The notes below the pieces were generated by a model. That model made no database searches and was not told the origin of the DNA. It saw only the letters and a program-made list of their open reading frames with translations. From assembly GCF_003143995.1 (NCBI RefSeq), contig NZ_QFWG01000010.1, positions 1 through 64,000 of the forward strand: a DNA stretch of 64,000 nucleotides, read 5' to 3'. Shown piece by piece: positions 26,907 to 35,288 of the stretch (the first letter of the stretch is position 1; every line of letters begins with the position of its first letter). The DNA comes from Pseudoglutamicibacter cumminsii (GTDB taxonomy: Bacteria; Actinomycetota; Actinomycetes; Actinomycetales; Micrococcaceae). A program made the translations under genes and the position numbers.

Positions 26907-28394
26907 TCAGCCTTCCCGCGCAACGTCGGCCTGAGCGAACTTTTCACCGAGCCAGCGTAGGCCGGCACCGTTCGAGGATTTGAACAGCACAACGTCGCCG
27001 GCCTGAACGTTCTCGTTGAGGAACGCTTCGGCTTCGTCTGCGGTTTCGAACCAGGACGCTTCGTCGCCCCACGACCCCTCTTGCACGGCGGCGGAGTGGA
27101 TCGGCTTGGCGCCCTGCCCCACGACTACGGTCTTGGAGATGTTGAGTCGCACGGCCATGCGGCCGAGGCGGTCGTGTTCGGTGATGGAGTCGTCGCCGAG
27201 TTCGAGCATCTCCCCCAGTACGGCCCACGTACGGCGTGGTTCGCTGTGTGCGTTGCCGCGTTCGATTTCGGCGAGCAGCTGGAGTGCGGCGAGCATGGAT
27301 TCCGGATTGGCGTTGTAGGCGTCGTTGATGACGGTGACGCCGTCGGCGCGTTCTGTTCGTTCCATACGGTGCCTTGAGATTGCTCCGAGTCCTGAGAGGG
27401 TGTCTGCGATGAGCCCAGATTCGATCCCGGCCGCGCTGGCCGCGGCAGCTGCGGCGAGGATGTTCGGTACGTGGTGGCGTCCGACGAGGCCGGAGGTCAC
27501 CTGGCGGACGGATCCGTCTGGGAACGTGATAGCGACGACGGGGTTGCCGTTGCCGTCGAGGTGCACGTTGGTTCCGTAGACGGCTCCCGCGAGGTCTTCG
27601 CCCTCGCTTGTGCCGGTTGCGTTCGCGGCTGCGGGGTTGCTTTCGCTGAAGCTCCACACGGGTGCCTGGGCGGCTTCGCGCATGTTCCATACGGTCGCGT
27701 CGTCGTGGTTGAGCACCACTGCCCCGTCGGTTCCCACGGCTTCGACGAGTTCACGCTTAGTCAGCGCGATGTTTTCGACGCCACCGAATTCGCCGACGTG
27801 CGCGGTTCCGACCATCAACACAACGCCGATGTCTGGTTTGACGATGTCGGCTAGGTAAGCGATGTTGCCGCGCTGCGTCGCGCCCATTTCGGCAACGAGG
27901 TAGCGAGTGTTTTCCGTCATTTCGAACACGGTAAGCGGCAGGCCGACTTCGCCGTTATAGGAGCCCTGCGGCACCACGGTTGGGCCTTCGTGGCTCAGGA
28001 TCGCACCGAGCAGGTCTTTGGTCGTGGTTTTGCCGGCGGAACCGGTGATCCCGATGACGGTGAGGTCGCCGTTGGCGCGTACGGTTTCGACGACGTGGCG
28101 AGCGAGCACGCCCATCGCGGCGACGACGTCGTCGACGATGATCATCGGCAGGGGCTGGCCGTCGGCGCTGGTGACTTCGCGTTCGCCGAGGACTGCTACG
28201 GCGCCGTCGTTGATCGCGGCTGCGGCGTATTCGTGCCCGTCGGTGGTTTCACCTGGCTTGGCTACGAAGAGCGCTCCGGGCGTGATTTCGCGGGAGTCGG
28301 TGGTGACTGCTTGGATGTGCGCTTCGGTGTCCACCGGGCCATAGATGCGGCCTCCGGTGACATCGGCGAGTTGCTTCAAGTTGAGAGTGATCAT
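26907..28394 (-). CDS. murF: UDP-MurNAc-tripeptide--D-alanyl-D-alanine ligase
   Basis: Adds the D-Ala-D-Ala dipeptide to complete the pentapeptide. The 495-residue protein has the N-terminal MurF domain (VTTDSREITPGALFVA), ATP loop ITGSAGKTTTKDLLGAIL, LVAEMGATQRGNIAYLADIV, NHDDATVWNM and DAYNANPESMLAAL. It lies 17 nt downstream of the murE stop. Confidence 0.97.
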   Translation of the reverse strand: MITLNLKQLADVTGGRIYGPVDTEAHIQAVTTDSREITPGALFVAKPGETTDGHEYAAAAINDGAVAVLGEREVTSADGQPLPMIIVDDVVAAMGVLARHVVETVRANGDLTVIGITGSAGKTTTKDLLGAILSHEGPTVVPQGSYNGEVGLPLTVFEMTENTRYLVAEMGATQRGNIAYLADIVKPDIGVVLMVGTAHVGEFGGVENIALTKRELVEAVGTDGAVVLNHDDATVWNMREAAQAPVWSFSESNPAAANATGTSEGEDLAGAVYGTNVHLDGNGNPVVAITFPDGSVRQVTSGLVGRHHVPNILAAAAAASAAGIESGLIADTLSGLGAISRHRMERTERADGVTVINDAYNANPESMLAALQLLAEIERGNAHSEPRRTWAVLGEMLELGDDSITEHDRLGRMAVRLNISKTVVVGQGAKPIHSAAVQEGSWGDEASWFETADEAEAFLNENVQAGDVVLFKSSNGAGLRWLGEKFAQADVAREG

Positions 28395-28411
28395 GGTTCT
28401 GTTGACTGACT

Positions 28412-30064
28412 CTACTCGGTCTTGGTGCTTTGTTGTGTGAGTGCGGCGCGCGCTTCTTCGCGGTCGTCGATGGGTACGAGGGTTCCGCTGACTTCTTGCG
28501 CGGTTTCGTGGCCGCGGCCTGCGAGCAGTACGACGTCGTCGTCGCCTGCCATGTGGACGGCTTGGTGGATTGCGTTGGCGCGCGGCGCGGCTTCGAGCAC
28601 GGTGGCGCCGGTGGTTGCGGCTGCTTCGCGTGCGCCTTCCAGCACGGCGGCGCGGATGGTGGCTGGATCTTCATCGTGTGGGTCGTCGTCGCTCACGATC
28701 ACGACGTCGGCGTTTTGTGCGGCGATGCGTCCCATGATGGGGCGTTTGAGCTGGTCGCGTTCCCCTGTTGCACCGAAGACGACGATGACGCGGCCTTCGC
28801 CGGTGCGTACGGATGCGAGGGCGCGTTCGAGGGCGTCGGGGTTGTGTGCGAAGTCGACGATGACCGCGGGGCGGGTCGATACGACTTCCATCCGGCCGGG
28901 CACGCTTGGGGTCAGCGGTGCGGCTTCGCTCGCAATGGCTTCCTGCAGCCGCGCTACGGGCACTCCGGAGGAGAGCACCATGACCAGCGCGAGTGCGGCG
29001 TTGGCGATGTTGAATTCGCCTGGCATGTCTACGTGCGCGTCGAGCGTTTGTGGCGCGCCGGCGTCGTCGGCTGGGCCGGTGAGGGTGAAGCGGTAGCCGA
29101 GGTGGTCGCGGCGGATGTCGCGCACGGTCCAGTCGGCGTCGTTGCCCGCTACAGACAGTGTTTGGACCGGGATGCCCGCGGTTTCGGAGAGTTTCTTGCC
29201 CCACGCGTCATCGACTAGGACCACGCCGGTGCGCGCGTGTTCTGGCGTGAAGAGCTGGGCTTTGACGTTGAAGTATTCCTCCATCGAGCCGTGGAGGTCG
29301 AGGTGGTCTTGGGTGAGGTTGGTGAAGCCGACCACGTCGTAGAGCAACCCGCTGATGCGGTGGAATTCGATCGCGTGAGATGAGACTTCCATCGCGATGG
29401 TGTCGACGCCGGATTCGCTCATGCGGGCCCGGAGCGCGTGGAGCTGGGTGGCTTCCGGCGTAGTCAGCTTGGCTTCGATGGTTTCGTTTCCGGACTGGAT
29501 TTCAATGGTGCCGATGAGTCCGGTGTTGTGTCCTGTCGCGTTGAGCAGGGAGCGCACCATATATGTTGTGGTGGTTTTCCCGTTGGTTCCGGTCACGCCG
29601 ATGAGCGCCGGGAGCTGGCGGCCGTTGCCGCCACCTTGGTCGCCGCCGCTGTAGATGGTTGCAGCGAGGTCGCCAAGGCGGGTGCGTAGGTTCTGGGTGA
29701 CCACGATGGGCGTGCTGGTGCCATCTGTTCCAGCGAGTTCGGCGCGGATGAGTTCAGCGCCGGCGTCGTCGGTCACGATGGCGGCGGCTCCGGCGTCGAT
29801 GGCTTGGGTTGCGTAGCGCGCGCCGTGGGTTTTGGCTCCGGGCAGCGCGGCGTAGAGGTCGCCTGGCTGGACGGCTCGGGAGTCGAGGGTTACGCCGGTA
29901 ACTCGGGTCTCGGCGGCCTCGGGCGCGAGCTCCGTGGTGTTAGCTGCGAACTCTGCTTGCGAGAAGAGTGCTGCAAGTGTTGCGCCGGTTGTGTGCTTTG
30001 GACGGAAGGCTTGTTCGGCCTGCGCCGCACTGTTGGGGGTGTGTGACACGGGTTTCCTTACCAT
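28412..30064 (-). CDS. murE: UDP-MurNAc-L-Ala-D-Glu amino-acid ligase (MurE)
   Basis: Adds the third, diamino residue of the stem peptide. The 550-residue protein shows VTLDSRAVQPGDLYAALPG, the ATP loop VTGTNGKTTTTYMVRSLL, EVSSHAIEFHR, FTNLTQDHLDLHGSMEEYF and VDFAHNPDALERAL. The residue selecting meso-diaminopimelate versus lysine lies near the DDPHDEDPATIR segment. meso-DAP enzymes usually carry DNPRxE there; the different wording fits a lysine-type wall as in Micrococcaceae, but that is inference. The first codons overlap the 3' end of ftsI by 7 nt. Confidence 0.96.
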   Translation of the reverse strand: MVRKPVSHTPNSAAQAEQAFRPKHTTGATLAALFSQAEFAANTTELAPEAAETRVTGVTLDSRAVQPGDLYAALPGAKTHGARYATQAIDAGAAAIVTDDAGAELIRAELAGTDGTSTPIVVTQNLRTRLGDLAATIYSGGDQGGGNGRQLPALIGVTGTNGKTTTTYMVRSLLNATGHNTGLIGTIEIQSGNETIEAKLTTPEATQLHALRARMSESGVDTIAMEVSSHAIEFHRISGLLYDVVGFTNLTQDHLDLHGSMEEYFNVKAQLFTPEHARTGVVLVDDAWGKKLSETAGIPVQTLSVAGNDADWTVRDIRRDHLGYRFTLTGPADDAGAPQTLDAHVDMPGEFNIANAALALVMVLSSGVPVARLQEAIASEAAPLTPSVPGRMEVVSTRPAVIVDFAHNPDALERALASVRTGEGRVIVVFGATGERDQLKRPIMGRIAAQNADVVIVSDDDPHDEDPATIRAAVLEGAREAAATTGATVLEAAPRANAIHQAVHMAGDDDVVLLAGRGHETAQEVSGTLVPIDDREEARAALTQQSTKTE

Positions 30065-31860
30065 CCGTAGTTCTGTTTGTCGCCGGTGAATACTTTATAG
30101 GCCTTGGATTTTGCATCGCTTGGGGCGAGGCCGCGGCTGCGCACAGTTGCTTCCATGATGCTGGTGAAGGTGTCCCCTACTGACCAGTCTTTCCAGTTGC
30201 CTTTCGGGTGGTGCATGGTCACGAGCACGAGGTACTGAGGATCGTCCGCGGGTACGACGCCGCCTAAGGCCTGGGAGTGTTGGTCGAATTTACCGCTCGG
30301 TCCTTGGGCCTGCGCGGTACCGGTTTTGCCGGCTACGCGATAGCCGGGCATCTTCATGGCTTGCGCGGTTCCGTGTTCAACCACGGATTCCATGGTGCGC
30401 AGCATCTTCTGTGAGGTGTCTTTGGAGACCACGCGCTGCTTCTCGCCGGTTGGTGCTTTGGTTTTGTTGCCTTCGGCGTCGATGTAGTTTTCGACGATGG
30501 TGGGCGTGATTCGTTCTCCGCCGTTGGCGATCGCTTGGAACATCGAAGCGGTGTTCATGGGTGAGAGCGAGTAGCCCTGCCCGAACATCGTGGTGAGGCG
30601 TTGGCGGCGGTCCCAGTTTTCGGGTTTCACGAGGATTCCCGGGTTGCCGGGGCCGAGCCCGACGTCGAGGGATGAACCGATGCCGAGTTTCTTCATGAAT
30701 TCGTAGCGGTCTTTGTCTTTGAGGCGTTCGCCGATCATGACGGTTCCGGTGTTGTAGGAGCGTGCGAAGATACCGGCTCCGGTCATGTCGAAGGTTGCGT
30801 GTGGCAGGGAGTCAGAGATGAGTTCTTGTCCGAATTTTTTCTTATTCGGGACTTTGAAGTTCTCTTCTGGCTTGAGTTTCCCTTGCTCGTAGGCGAGGGC
30901 GAAGGTTGGGATCTTGCCGGTTGAGCCGGGTTCGATGGCTTGGCTGATCGCGGTCGAGGTGCGGTAGTCGGCGTCGGTCTCGGCGGGGTCGTTGGGGTCC
31001 ATCGGGGTCGAGTCGGCGATCGCGAGGATGCGGCCGGTTTTGATGTCCATGACGATGGCGTTGACCCAGAGCGCATTGAATTGTTTGCGTTTGGACATCA
31101 CGGCTTCTTGCGCTGCCCATTGGATGTCTTGGTCGATGGAAAGTTGGACGTCTTGGCCGTTGACGGCCTCTTTTTCGGCTAGCGCGGCGCCGGGGATGCG
31201 CACGCCGTCTGCGGAGCGTTCGTAGACGCGTTCGCCGGGGATACCTTCTAGGTGTTTTTGTTGCGAGAGCTCGATGCCGCTCGCGCCTTTGCCTTCAGCG
31301 TTGGTGAAGCCGAGCACTTGGCCGGCGATCGCGCCGTTGGGGTATTCGCGGTGGGCACGTTGTTCGGTGCTCATCCATGGGAACCCGATGCGCATGACTT
31401 CGTCGCGCACCTTGGGCGTCACGTTTTTAGCGATGACGGAGTACCCGTTTTTGCGTTCGCCCTCAACTCCGAGCATGAGGTCGCGTACCTCGTCGGGGTC
31501 CTTGCCAAGTTGATAGGCGACTTCTTCCGCTGCTTGTTCGGAGGTGATGGTTTCGCGTTGCCCGGTTTCGGGGTTTTTCCGCGAGAATTCGTCCGCGACG
31601 AGGTTTTGGTTGACGATGATGTCGTAGCGCACCACGGACATCGCGAGCACTTCCCCGTTGCGGTCCAGGATGCGTCCGCGGACGGGGTGCAGGGTTTCTT
31701 TTGTGGTGCGGGATGAGAGCGCATCGGCCGCGGCTTGTTTGGAGTCGATCCCTTGGACCCAGACCATCCGCCCTGCGAGCACGAGCATGAGCAGCATCAC
31801 GAACGCGAGCAGCACCCGCATGCGTTTCACGGAGCGGAGTTCAGCGGTGCTACGTGCCAT
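30058..31860 (-). CDS. ftsI: septal class B penicillin-binding protein FtsI (PBP2/PBP3 type)
   Basis: Transpeptidase that cross-links septal peptidoglycan together with FtsW. The 600-residue protein has an N-terminal membrane anchor (VLLAFVMLLMLVLAGRMVWV), a PBP dimerisation domain (HPVRGRILDRNGEVLAMSV), and the transpeptidase domain with active-site motifs STGK (Ser nucleophile), SYN (in ARSYNTGTV) and KTGTAQ. There is no PASTA domain at the C-terminus. It lies 47 nt downstream of ftsL. Confidence 0.96.
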   Translation of the reverse strand: MARSTAELRSVKRMRVLLAFVMLLMLVLAGRMVWVQGIDSKQAAADALSSRTTKETLHPVRGRILDRNGEVLAMSVVRYDIIVNQNLVADEFSRKNPETGQRETITSEQAAEEVAYQLGKDPDEVRDLMLGVEGERKNGYSVIAKNVTPKVRDEVMRIGFPWMSTEQRAHREYPNGAIAGQVLGFTNAEGKGASGIELSQQKHLEGIPGERVYERSADGVRIPGAALAEKEAVNGQDVQLSIDQDIQWAAQEAVMSKRKQFNALWVNAIVMDIKTGRILAIADSTPMDPNDPAETDADYRTSTAISQAIEPGSTGKIPTFALAYEQGKLKPEENFKVPNKKKFGQELISDSLPHATFDMTGAGIFARSYNTGTVMIGERLKDKDRYEFMKKLGIGSSLDVGLGPGNPGILVKPENWDRRQRLTTMFGQGYSLSPMNTASMFQAIANGGERITPTIVENYIDAEGNKTKAPTGEKQRVVSKDTSQKMLRTMESVVEHGTAQAMKMPGYRVAGKTGTAQAQGPSGKFDQHSQALGGVVPADDPQYLVLVTMHHPKGNWKDWSVGDTFTSIMEATVRSRGLAPSDAKSKAYKVFTGDKQNYGW

Positions 31861-31907
31861 GCGTGTCTCCTGGGGTGTAGGTCAGGGAGTAGTTTCCAGC
31901 ATGAGGT

Positions 31908-32711
31908 TTAGTTCCCGCTGGTTTCTCCGGTGGTTTGTGGACCGGGGATGCTTCCGCCGTTGAGGTCTTTGCCGTCGAATGGCTTGGTTTCCTTCTGAGC
32001 GTCGGCGGTCTTCTTATTATTGCCGGCGGTGTCTTTCGCGTCGGTGCTCTTCTGAGGGGTGTCGCTCACGTTAGCGTCCCCCTTGCTGGTCTCGGCAGCG
32101 CCTGTTCCGTTGGCGTCCACACCCGGAACAGCCGCAGATCCGATCGACGAGCTGGTGCTTTGCTGCTTAGTAGCCGCTTCGTTTTGCTTGGCGCGGATGG
32201 CTTCGCGGGCGCGCTCTAGTTCGCGTTCGCTGTAGTCGTGCGCGCGAGGCGCTTTGACGTGGGGGCCGTTGGCCGCACCTTTGTCTTTCTTTTTCGCTTC
32301 GGTTGCGGTGCCGTAGATTTTCTTCTTTTCGATGTCGATCGTGGCGGCGCTTCCGGAGGCGGTCATCCCGAGTTTCGCTGCGTTTGCGGCGAGATTTTGT
32401 GGGGACTTTTTGTTGTAGAGCTCAGCGCTTCGCGCCTGGTTGTCTTGGACGAGTTGCTGCTGTTGTTTGTTCAGCTGGACGAGTTCGTACTGGCCTTTGG
32501 CTACTTTGACGTTGATGCCGAGTGCGGTTGCGACTGTGACGCCGATGATCACGAGGCACAGCACGATGAAGCTCCACAGGCGTTTGCGGGGCTTGTATTC
32601 GATGATGGACAGCGGCGTCCGCGTTTCAGCCTGGGCGTCACGGTAGGTGCCGCCATCGTACTGGGGTTCAGCGTGGTTGGGGTTGACCCTGAGCAGTGGT
32701 TGTGCGCTCAT
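31908..32711 (-). CDS. ftsL: cell division protein FtsL, with a long polar C-terminal tail
   Basis: Small bitopic divisome protein. The frame is open far upstream but that part overlaps rsmH; the ATG at 32711 overlaps the rsmH stop by 4 nt and follows AGGAGG, so it is the start. The 267-residue protein has a cytoplasmic N-terminus, one membrane segment LWSFIVLCLVIIGVTVATAL, then a coiled coil (KGQYELVQLNKQQQQLVQDN) and the NLAANAAKLGM motif of FtsL/DivIC proteins. The remainder, about residues 130-267, is a charged, Ser/Thr/Lys-rich, probably disordered tail that is long for FtsL. Confidence 0.88.
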   Translation of the reverse strand: MSAQPLLRVNPNHAEPQYDGGTYRDAQAETRTPLSIIEYKPRKRLWSFIVLCLVIIGVTVATALGINVKVAKGQYELVQLNKQQQQLVQDNQARSAELYNKKSPQNLAANAAKLGMTASGSAATIDIEKKKIYGTATEAKKKDKGAANGPHVKAPRAHDYSERELERAREAIRAKQNEAATKQQSTSSSIGSAAVPGVDANGTGAAETSKGDANVSDTPQKSTDAKDTAGNNKKTADAQKETKPFDGKDLNGGSIPGPQTTGETSGN

Positions 32712-33787
32712 GAGTTCCTCCTGGTGCGTTGGCTGAAGCGGTCGCTGTAGTGGTGGCGGCTGAGTGGTTCGCGGGTACGTTCCACTGCGCGGAGTCGGGC
32801 GGCAGCGGCGCGGGAGTTTTCTTCGACTTCTTGTGGGGTCGGTTTTTCGTTGCCGCGGGTTACGAGCCGGTATTGGGCTTTGTGTTCTTCGGGTTCGACG
32901 GGGAGCCCGGCTGGCGCGGATGAGGTGGTGGCTTCCGCGAAGGCGTATTTGACGAGCCGGTCTTCGAGGGATTGGTAGCTCATGACCACGATGCGGCCGC
33001 CGGTTGCGACGGCGTCGAGGGCTGCCGGGAGAGCGGCTTCGAGGACTGCGAGTTCGTCGTTGACTTCTACGCGCAGCGCTTGGAAGGTTCGTTTGGCGGG
33101 GTGGCCGCCTTTGGTTCCGCGTGGGTAGGCGTCGATGATGAGCTGCGCGAGTTGCCCGGTGGTGGTGAACGGCTGGGTTTCGCGGGTGCGCAGGATCGCG
33201 TCGATGATGCGGCGCGCGTGGCGTTCTTCGCCGTAGGCCTTGAGCACGCGGGTCAGTTGTTGGTGCGTGTAGGTGTTCACGACGTCGGCCGCGGTGAGCG
33301 TGGACGTAGTGTCCATGCGCATGTCGAGCGGGGCGTCGTAGGAGTAGGCGAAGCCGCGTTCGCGTTCGTCTAGCTGATACGAGGAGACGCCGAGGTCGAA
33401 GAGGATGCCGTCGACGGCATCGATACCTGTGGTTTCGCGTGCGGTGTCGATGTTGTCGTAGGTGGTGTGGCACGTGACGAGCCGGTCGCCGTATTCGGCG
33501 AGGCGTTCGCTTGCCATGGCGAGCGCGTTGGTGTCGCGGTCGATGCCGATCACGTGGGTGTCGGGGTTGCGGGCGAGGATTTCGTGAGTGTGCCCGCCCA
33601 TGCCGAGTGTCGCGTCGATGACCCAGGGGGTGCGGCCGGCTTCTCGCGCGGCGTCGATGCCCGGTTGGAGGAGGTCGAGGCAACGGTCTAGCAGTACGGG
33701 GGTGTGACGTTCGGCTGGGGTCTGGTGTTCAGCGGGGGGCTGTGCGCGGGTGGCCGCGGCATCGGCGAATGGTGCTTCGTCGTGCAC
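32708..33787 (-). CDS. rsmH: 16S rRNA (cytosine(1402)-N4)-methyltransferase
   Basis: Methylates C1402 in the 16S rRNA decoding site (also called MraW). The 359-residue protein has HTPVLLDRCLDLL, the SAM-binding DATLGMGGHTHEIL, GIDRDTNALAMA, DGILFDLGVSSYQLDERERGFAY (given in part), and SYQSLEDRLVKYAF. The GTG start at 33787 follows AGGAGGT with 9-nt spacing. A structured RNA element lies in the 258-nt gap after mraZ. Confidence 0.96.
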   Translation of the reverse strand: MHDEAPFADAAATRAQPPAEHQTPAERHTPVLLDRCLDLLQPGIDAAREAGRTPWVIDATLGMGGHTHEILARNPDTHVIGIDRDTNALAMASERLAEYGDRLVTCHTTYDNIDTARETTGIDAVDGILFDLGVSSYQLDERERGFAYSYDAPLDMRMDTTSTLTAADVVNTYTHQQLTRVLKAYGEERHARRIIDAILRTRETQPFTTTGQLAQLIIDAYPRGTKGGHPAKRTFQALRVEVNDELAVLEAALPAALDAVATGGRIVVMSYQSLEDRLVKYAFAEATTSSAPAGLPVEPEEHKAQYRLVTRGNEKPTPQEVEENSRAAAARLRAVERTREPLSRHHYSDRFSQRTRRNS

Positions 33788-33896
33788 TGAGCTGCCACCT
33801 CCTGCGGGGCTTGGGTCTATGTGCGCCGGCCCGCTGCGTGGTCGGTCTGTACTGAATTCGTATGGGTTGAAGATATTTGTGTGTGGTGAAGATGCT

Positions 33897-33997
33897 CCGA
33901 GGGGCTCGTTCCCCCACCGCGAACCTGTTTGGTGGCCCGGCTCAGGGGAAGGTGAGTCGGGATACCTGCGTCCGCGGGAGGAGAGCGCGCCCCTCGG
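33897..33997 (-). ncRNA. candidate cis-regulatory RNA upstream of rsmH (mraW-motif-like)
   Basis: Read on the minus strand, CCGAGGGGC (33989-33997) pairs perfectly with GCCCCTCGG (33897-33905), closing about 100 nt. Inside are two further stems: CCCGACTCA with TGAGCCGGG (one mismatch, loop CCTTCCCC) and CCACC with GGTGG (loop of 12). The element fills the mraZ-rsmH gap and ends about 110 nt before the rsmH start. An actinobacterial RNA family called the mraW motif has been described upstream of mraW/rsmH; membership is likely from position and structure, but I cannot run a covariance search. Confidence 0.6.
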
Positions 33998-34045
33998 TTT
34001 CCGGTGCTTCTACGTGGTCTGCTGGCTGAGGTGCCGGCTGGCCTT

Positions 34046-34477
34046 TTAGAAGAAGCCGGGTATCACTTCTTCGTTTGTGTCTGAGAAGGAGTCTTCCTGC
34101 TCAGTGAGGTAGCTGTTCCAGGCTTCGGTGTCCCAAATCTCTGCTCGGCTGCCGGCTCCGATCACGGTTACGTCGCGATCGAGGCCCGCGTAGGCCCGCA
34201 GTGGTTGTGGGATGGTGACGCGCCCCTGTTTATCCGGCATCTCGTCTGAGGCTCCGGACAGGAAAACGCGAATGTAGTCCCGTGCTTGCTTTGAGGACAT
34301 CGGGGCGGCCCGGAGTTGCTCGTGGACCGCCTCGAATTCCTTAGCGCTGAAAACGTAGATGCATCGTTCCTGGCCGCGGGTCAGGACGAGGCCCTTGCTG
34401 AGCTCGTCCCGAAACTTGGCCGGGAGGATGATGCGTCCTTTTTCATCAAGACGTGGCGTGTACGTCCCAAGGAACAT
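34046..34477 (-). CDS. mraZ: transcriptional regulator MraZ
   Basis: First gene of the dcw cluster; a DNA-binding SpoVT/AbrB-like protein that controls its own operon. The 143-residue protein holds two copies of the fold, with [25 protein letters not shown] in the first (given in part) and [18 protein letters not shown] in the second. The upstream DNA carries many AAAGTGG-type boxes, consistent with autoregulation. Confidence 0.96.
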   Translation of the reverse strand: MFLGTYTPRLDEKGRIILPAKFRDELSKGLVLTRGQERCIYVFSAKEFEAVHEQLRAAPMSSKQARDYIRVFLSGASDEMPDKQGRVTIPQPLRAYAGLDRDVTVIGAGSRAEIWDTEAWNSYLTEQEDSFSDTNEEVIPGFF

Positions 34478-34493
34478 ACCGCCACCCCTTTCT

Positions 34494-34780
34494 GAAAGTG
34501 GTGGAGTTCAGGGCGTCCACTCCCTGAACTCCATCTAGCTCCAACAGCCCCCACTTTACTCCACTTCACTCCCCCGTCAAATGGTTTGCCCGTGTTTTGA
34601 GAAAAATCTGTGAAATACCTATGCCCGTTTTTCCTTGAAAACACGGGAAAGTTTGCAGGTGGGGTGAAAGTGGAGGGAAATAATCTTGGCGGCTCACACT
34701 AGCGACCTCTTTAGCCTCCAGTCGACCCAAAGTGGCCCGAAAGCACGTGGGCGGGGTTGACGGTGGATGAAAGTGGAGAT
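34494..34780. promoter_or_regulatory. cluster of AAAGTGG boxes upstream of mraZ (putative MraZ operators)
   Basis: The heptamer AAAGTGG occurs at least five times here: on the plus strand at 34495, 34668, 34729 and 34771 (approximate starts), and on the minus strand within 34551-34558. On the minus strand the stretch 34547-34576 reads as GTGAAGTGGAGTAAAGTGGG, a direct repeat with a period near 10 bp. The plus-strand copies at 34659-34677 and 34764-34780 share GTGG-N-TGAAAGTGGAG. Known MraZ boxes are short direct repeats of this type. A 11-bp inverted repeat (GGAGTTCAGGG at 34503, CCCTGAACTCC at 34522) lies in the mraZ leader. That MraZ binds here is inference. Confidence 0.6.
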
Positions 34781-35288
34781 CGATTGGAAGCAAGGTCTTC
34801 GAACAATTCCGCCCGAAAGAGTGGCAACAACACCAGGTCTCGACAGCACAGCAAGAGACGAGGTATAGCAGTGACACCCCAACACGACTCTCGGTTCGCC
34901 ACAGCACTCCTAGCCGCACGGTCGGACCTATACCGCATCGGTGATCTGCCATATTCAACGGCATCAGTTCTTGCCAGCGCATTCCGACCGCGACTTTGCA
35001 ACCACGGCGCTTGGCAAACAGGCAACGACGATGCGCTCTTCGGCACAGCTGAAGTTGTTGACTCCATCGTTGGAGACAAGCCACTCCCCAGCAGGGCGTG
35101 AGGGCAATGTCACCTGGCATGAGCGCCGCAAGCAGTAGATAGTTCACCCTCAGCGGGCATATAGTGGAGTCATAGCCTAGCCACAGGAAAGGTGATGCTC
35201 CTTCAAGGTTGTGCCCTTGTTGCACTGTTTTTCTTGATGGCTTTTCAGGGCGCATGTACCGCCGAATCTATTTCGATAGGACTCATTT
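34781..35288. other. non-coding stretch between the mraZ boxes and the surface protein gene
   Basis: About 500 nt without a convincing gene. Short open frames on both strands have no recognisable domain, no good ribosome binding site and atypical composition. It marks the left edge of the accessory island and should contain the surface-protein promoter; TATAGT at 35160-35165 is a possible -10 box without a good -35. Confidence 0.4.

Noticed and set aside
32712-33683. N-terminal extension of ftsL by about 320 codons
   Set aside because: The extension overlaps rsmH in another frame and is Arg/Pro/His-rich; the ATG after AGGAGG with a 4-nt overlap is the clear start.
34566-35255. Possible genes in the mraZ-surface protein gap on either strand (also 34757-35101 plus)
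   Set aside because: No domain, no convincing ribosome binding site, and overlap with the AAAGTGG box cluster; treated as non-coding.
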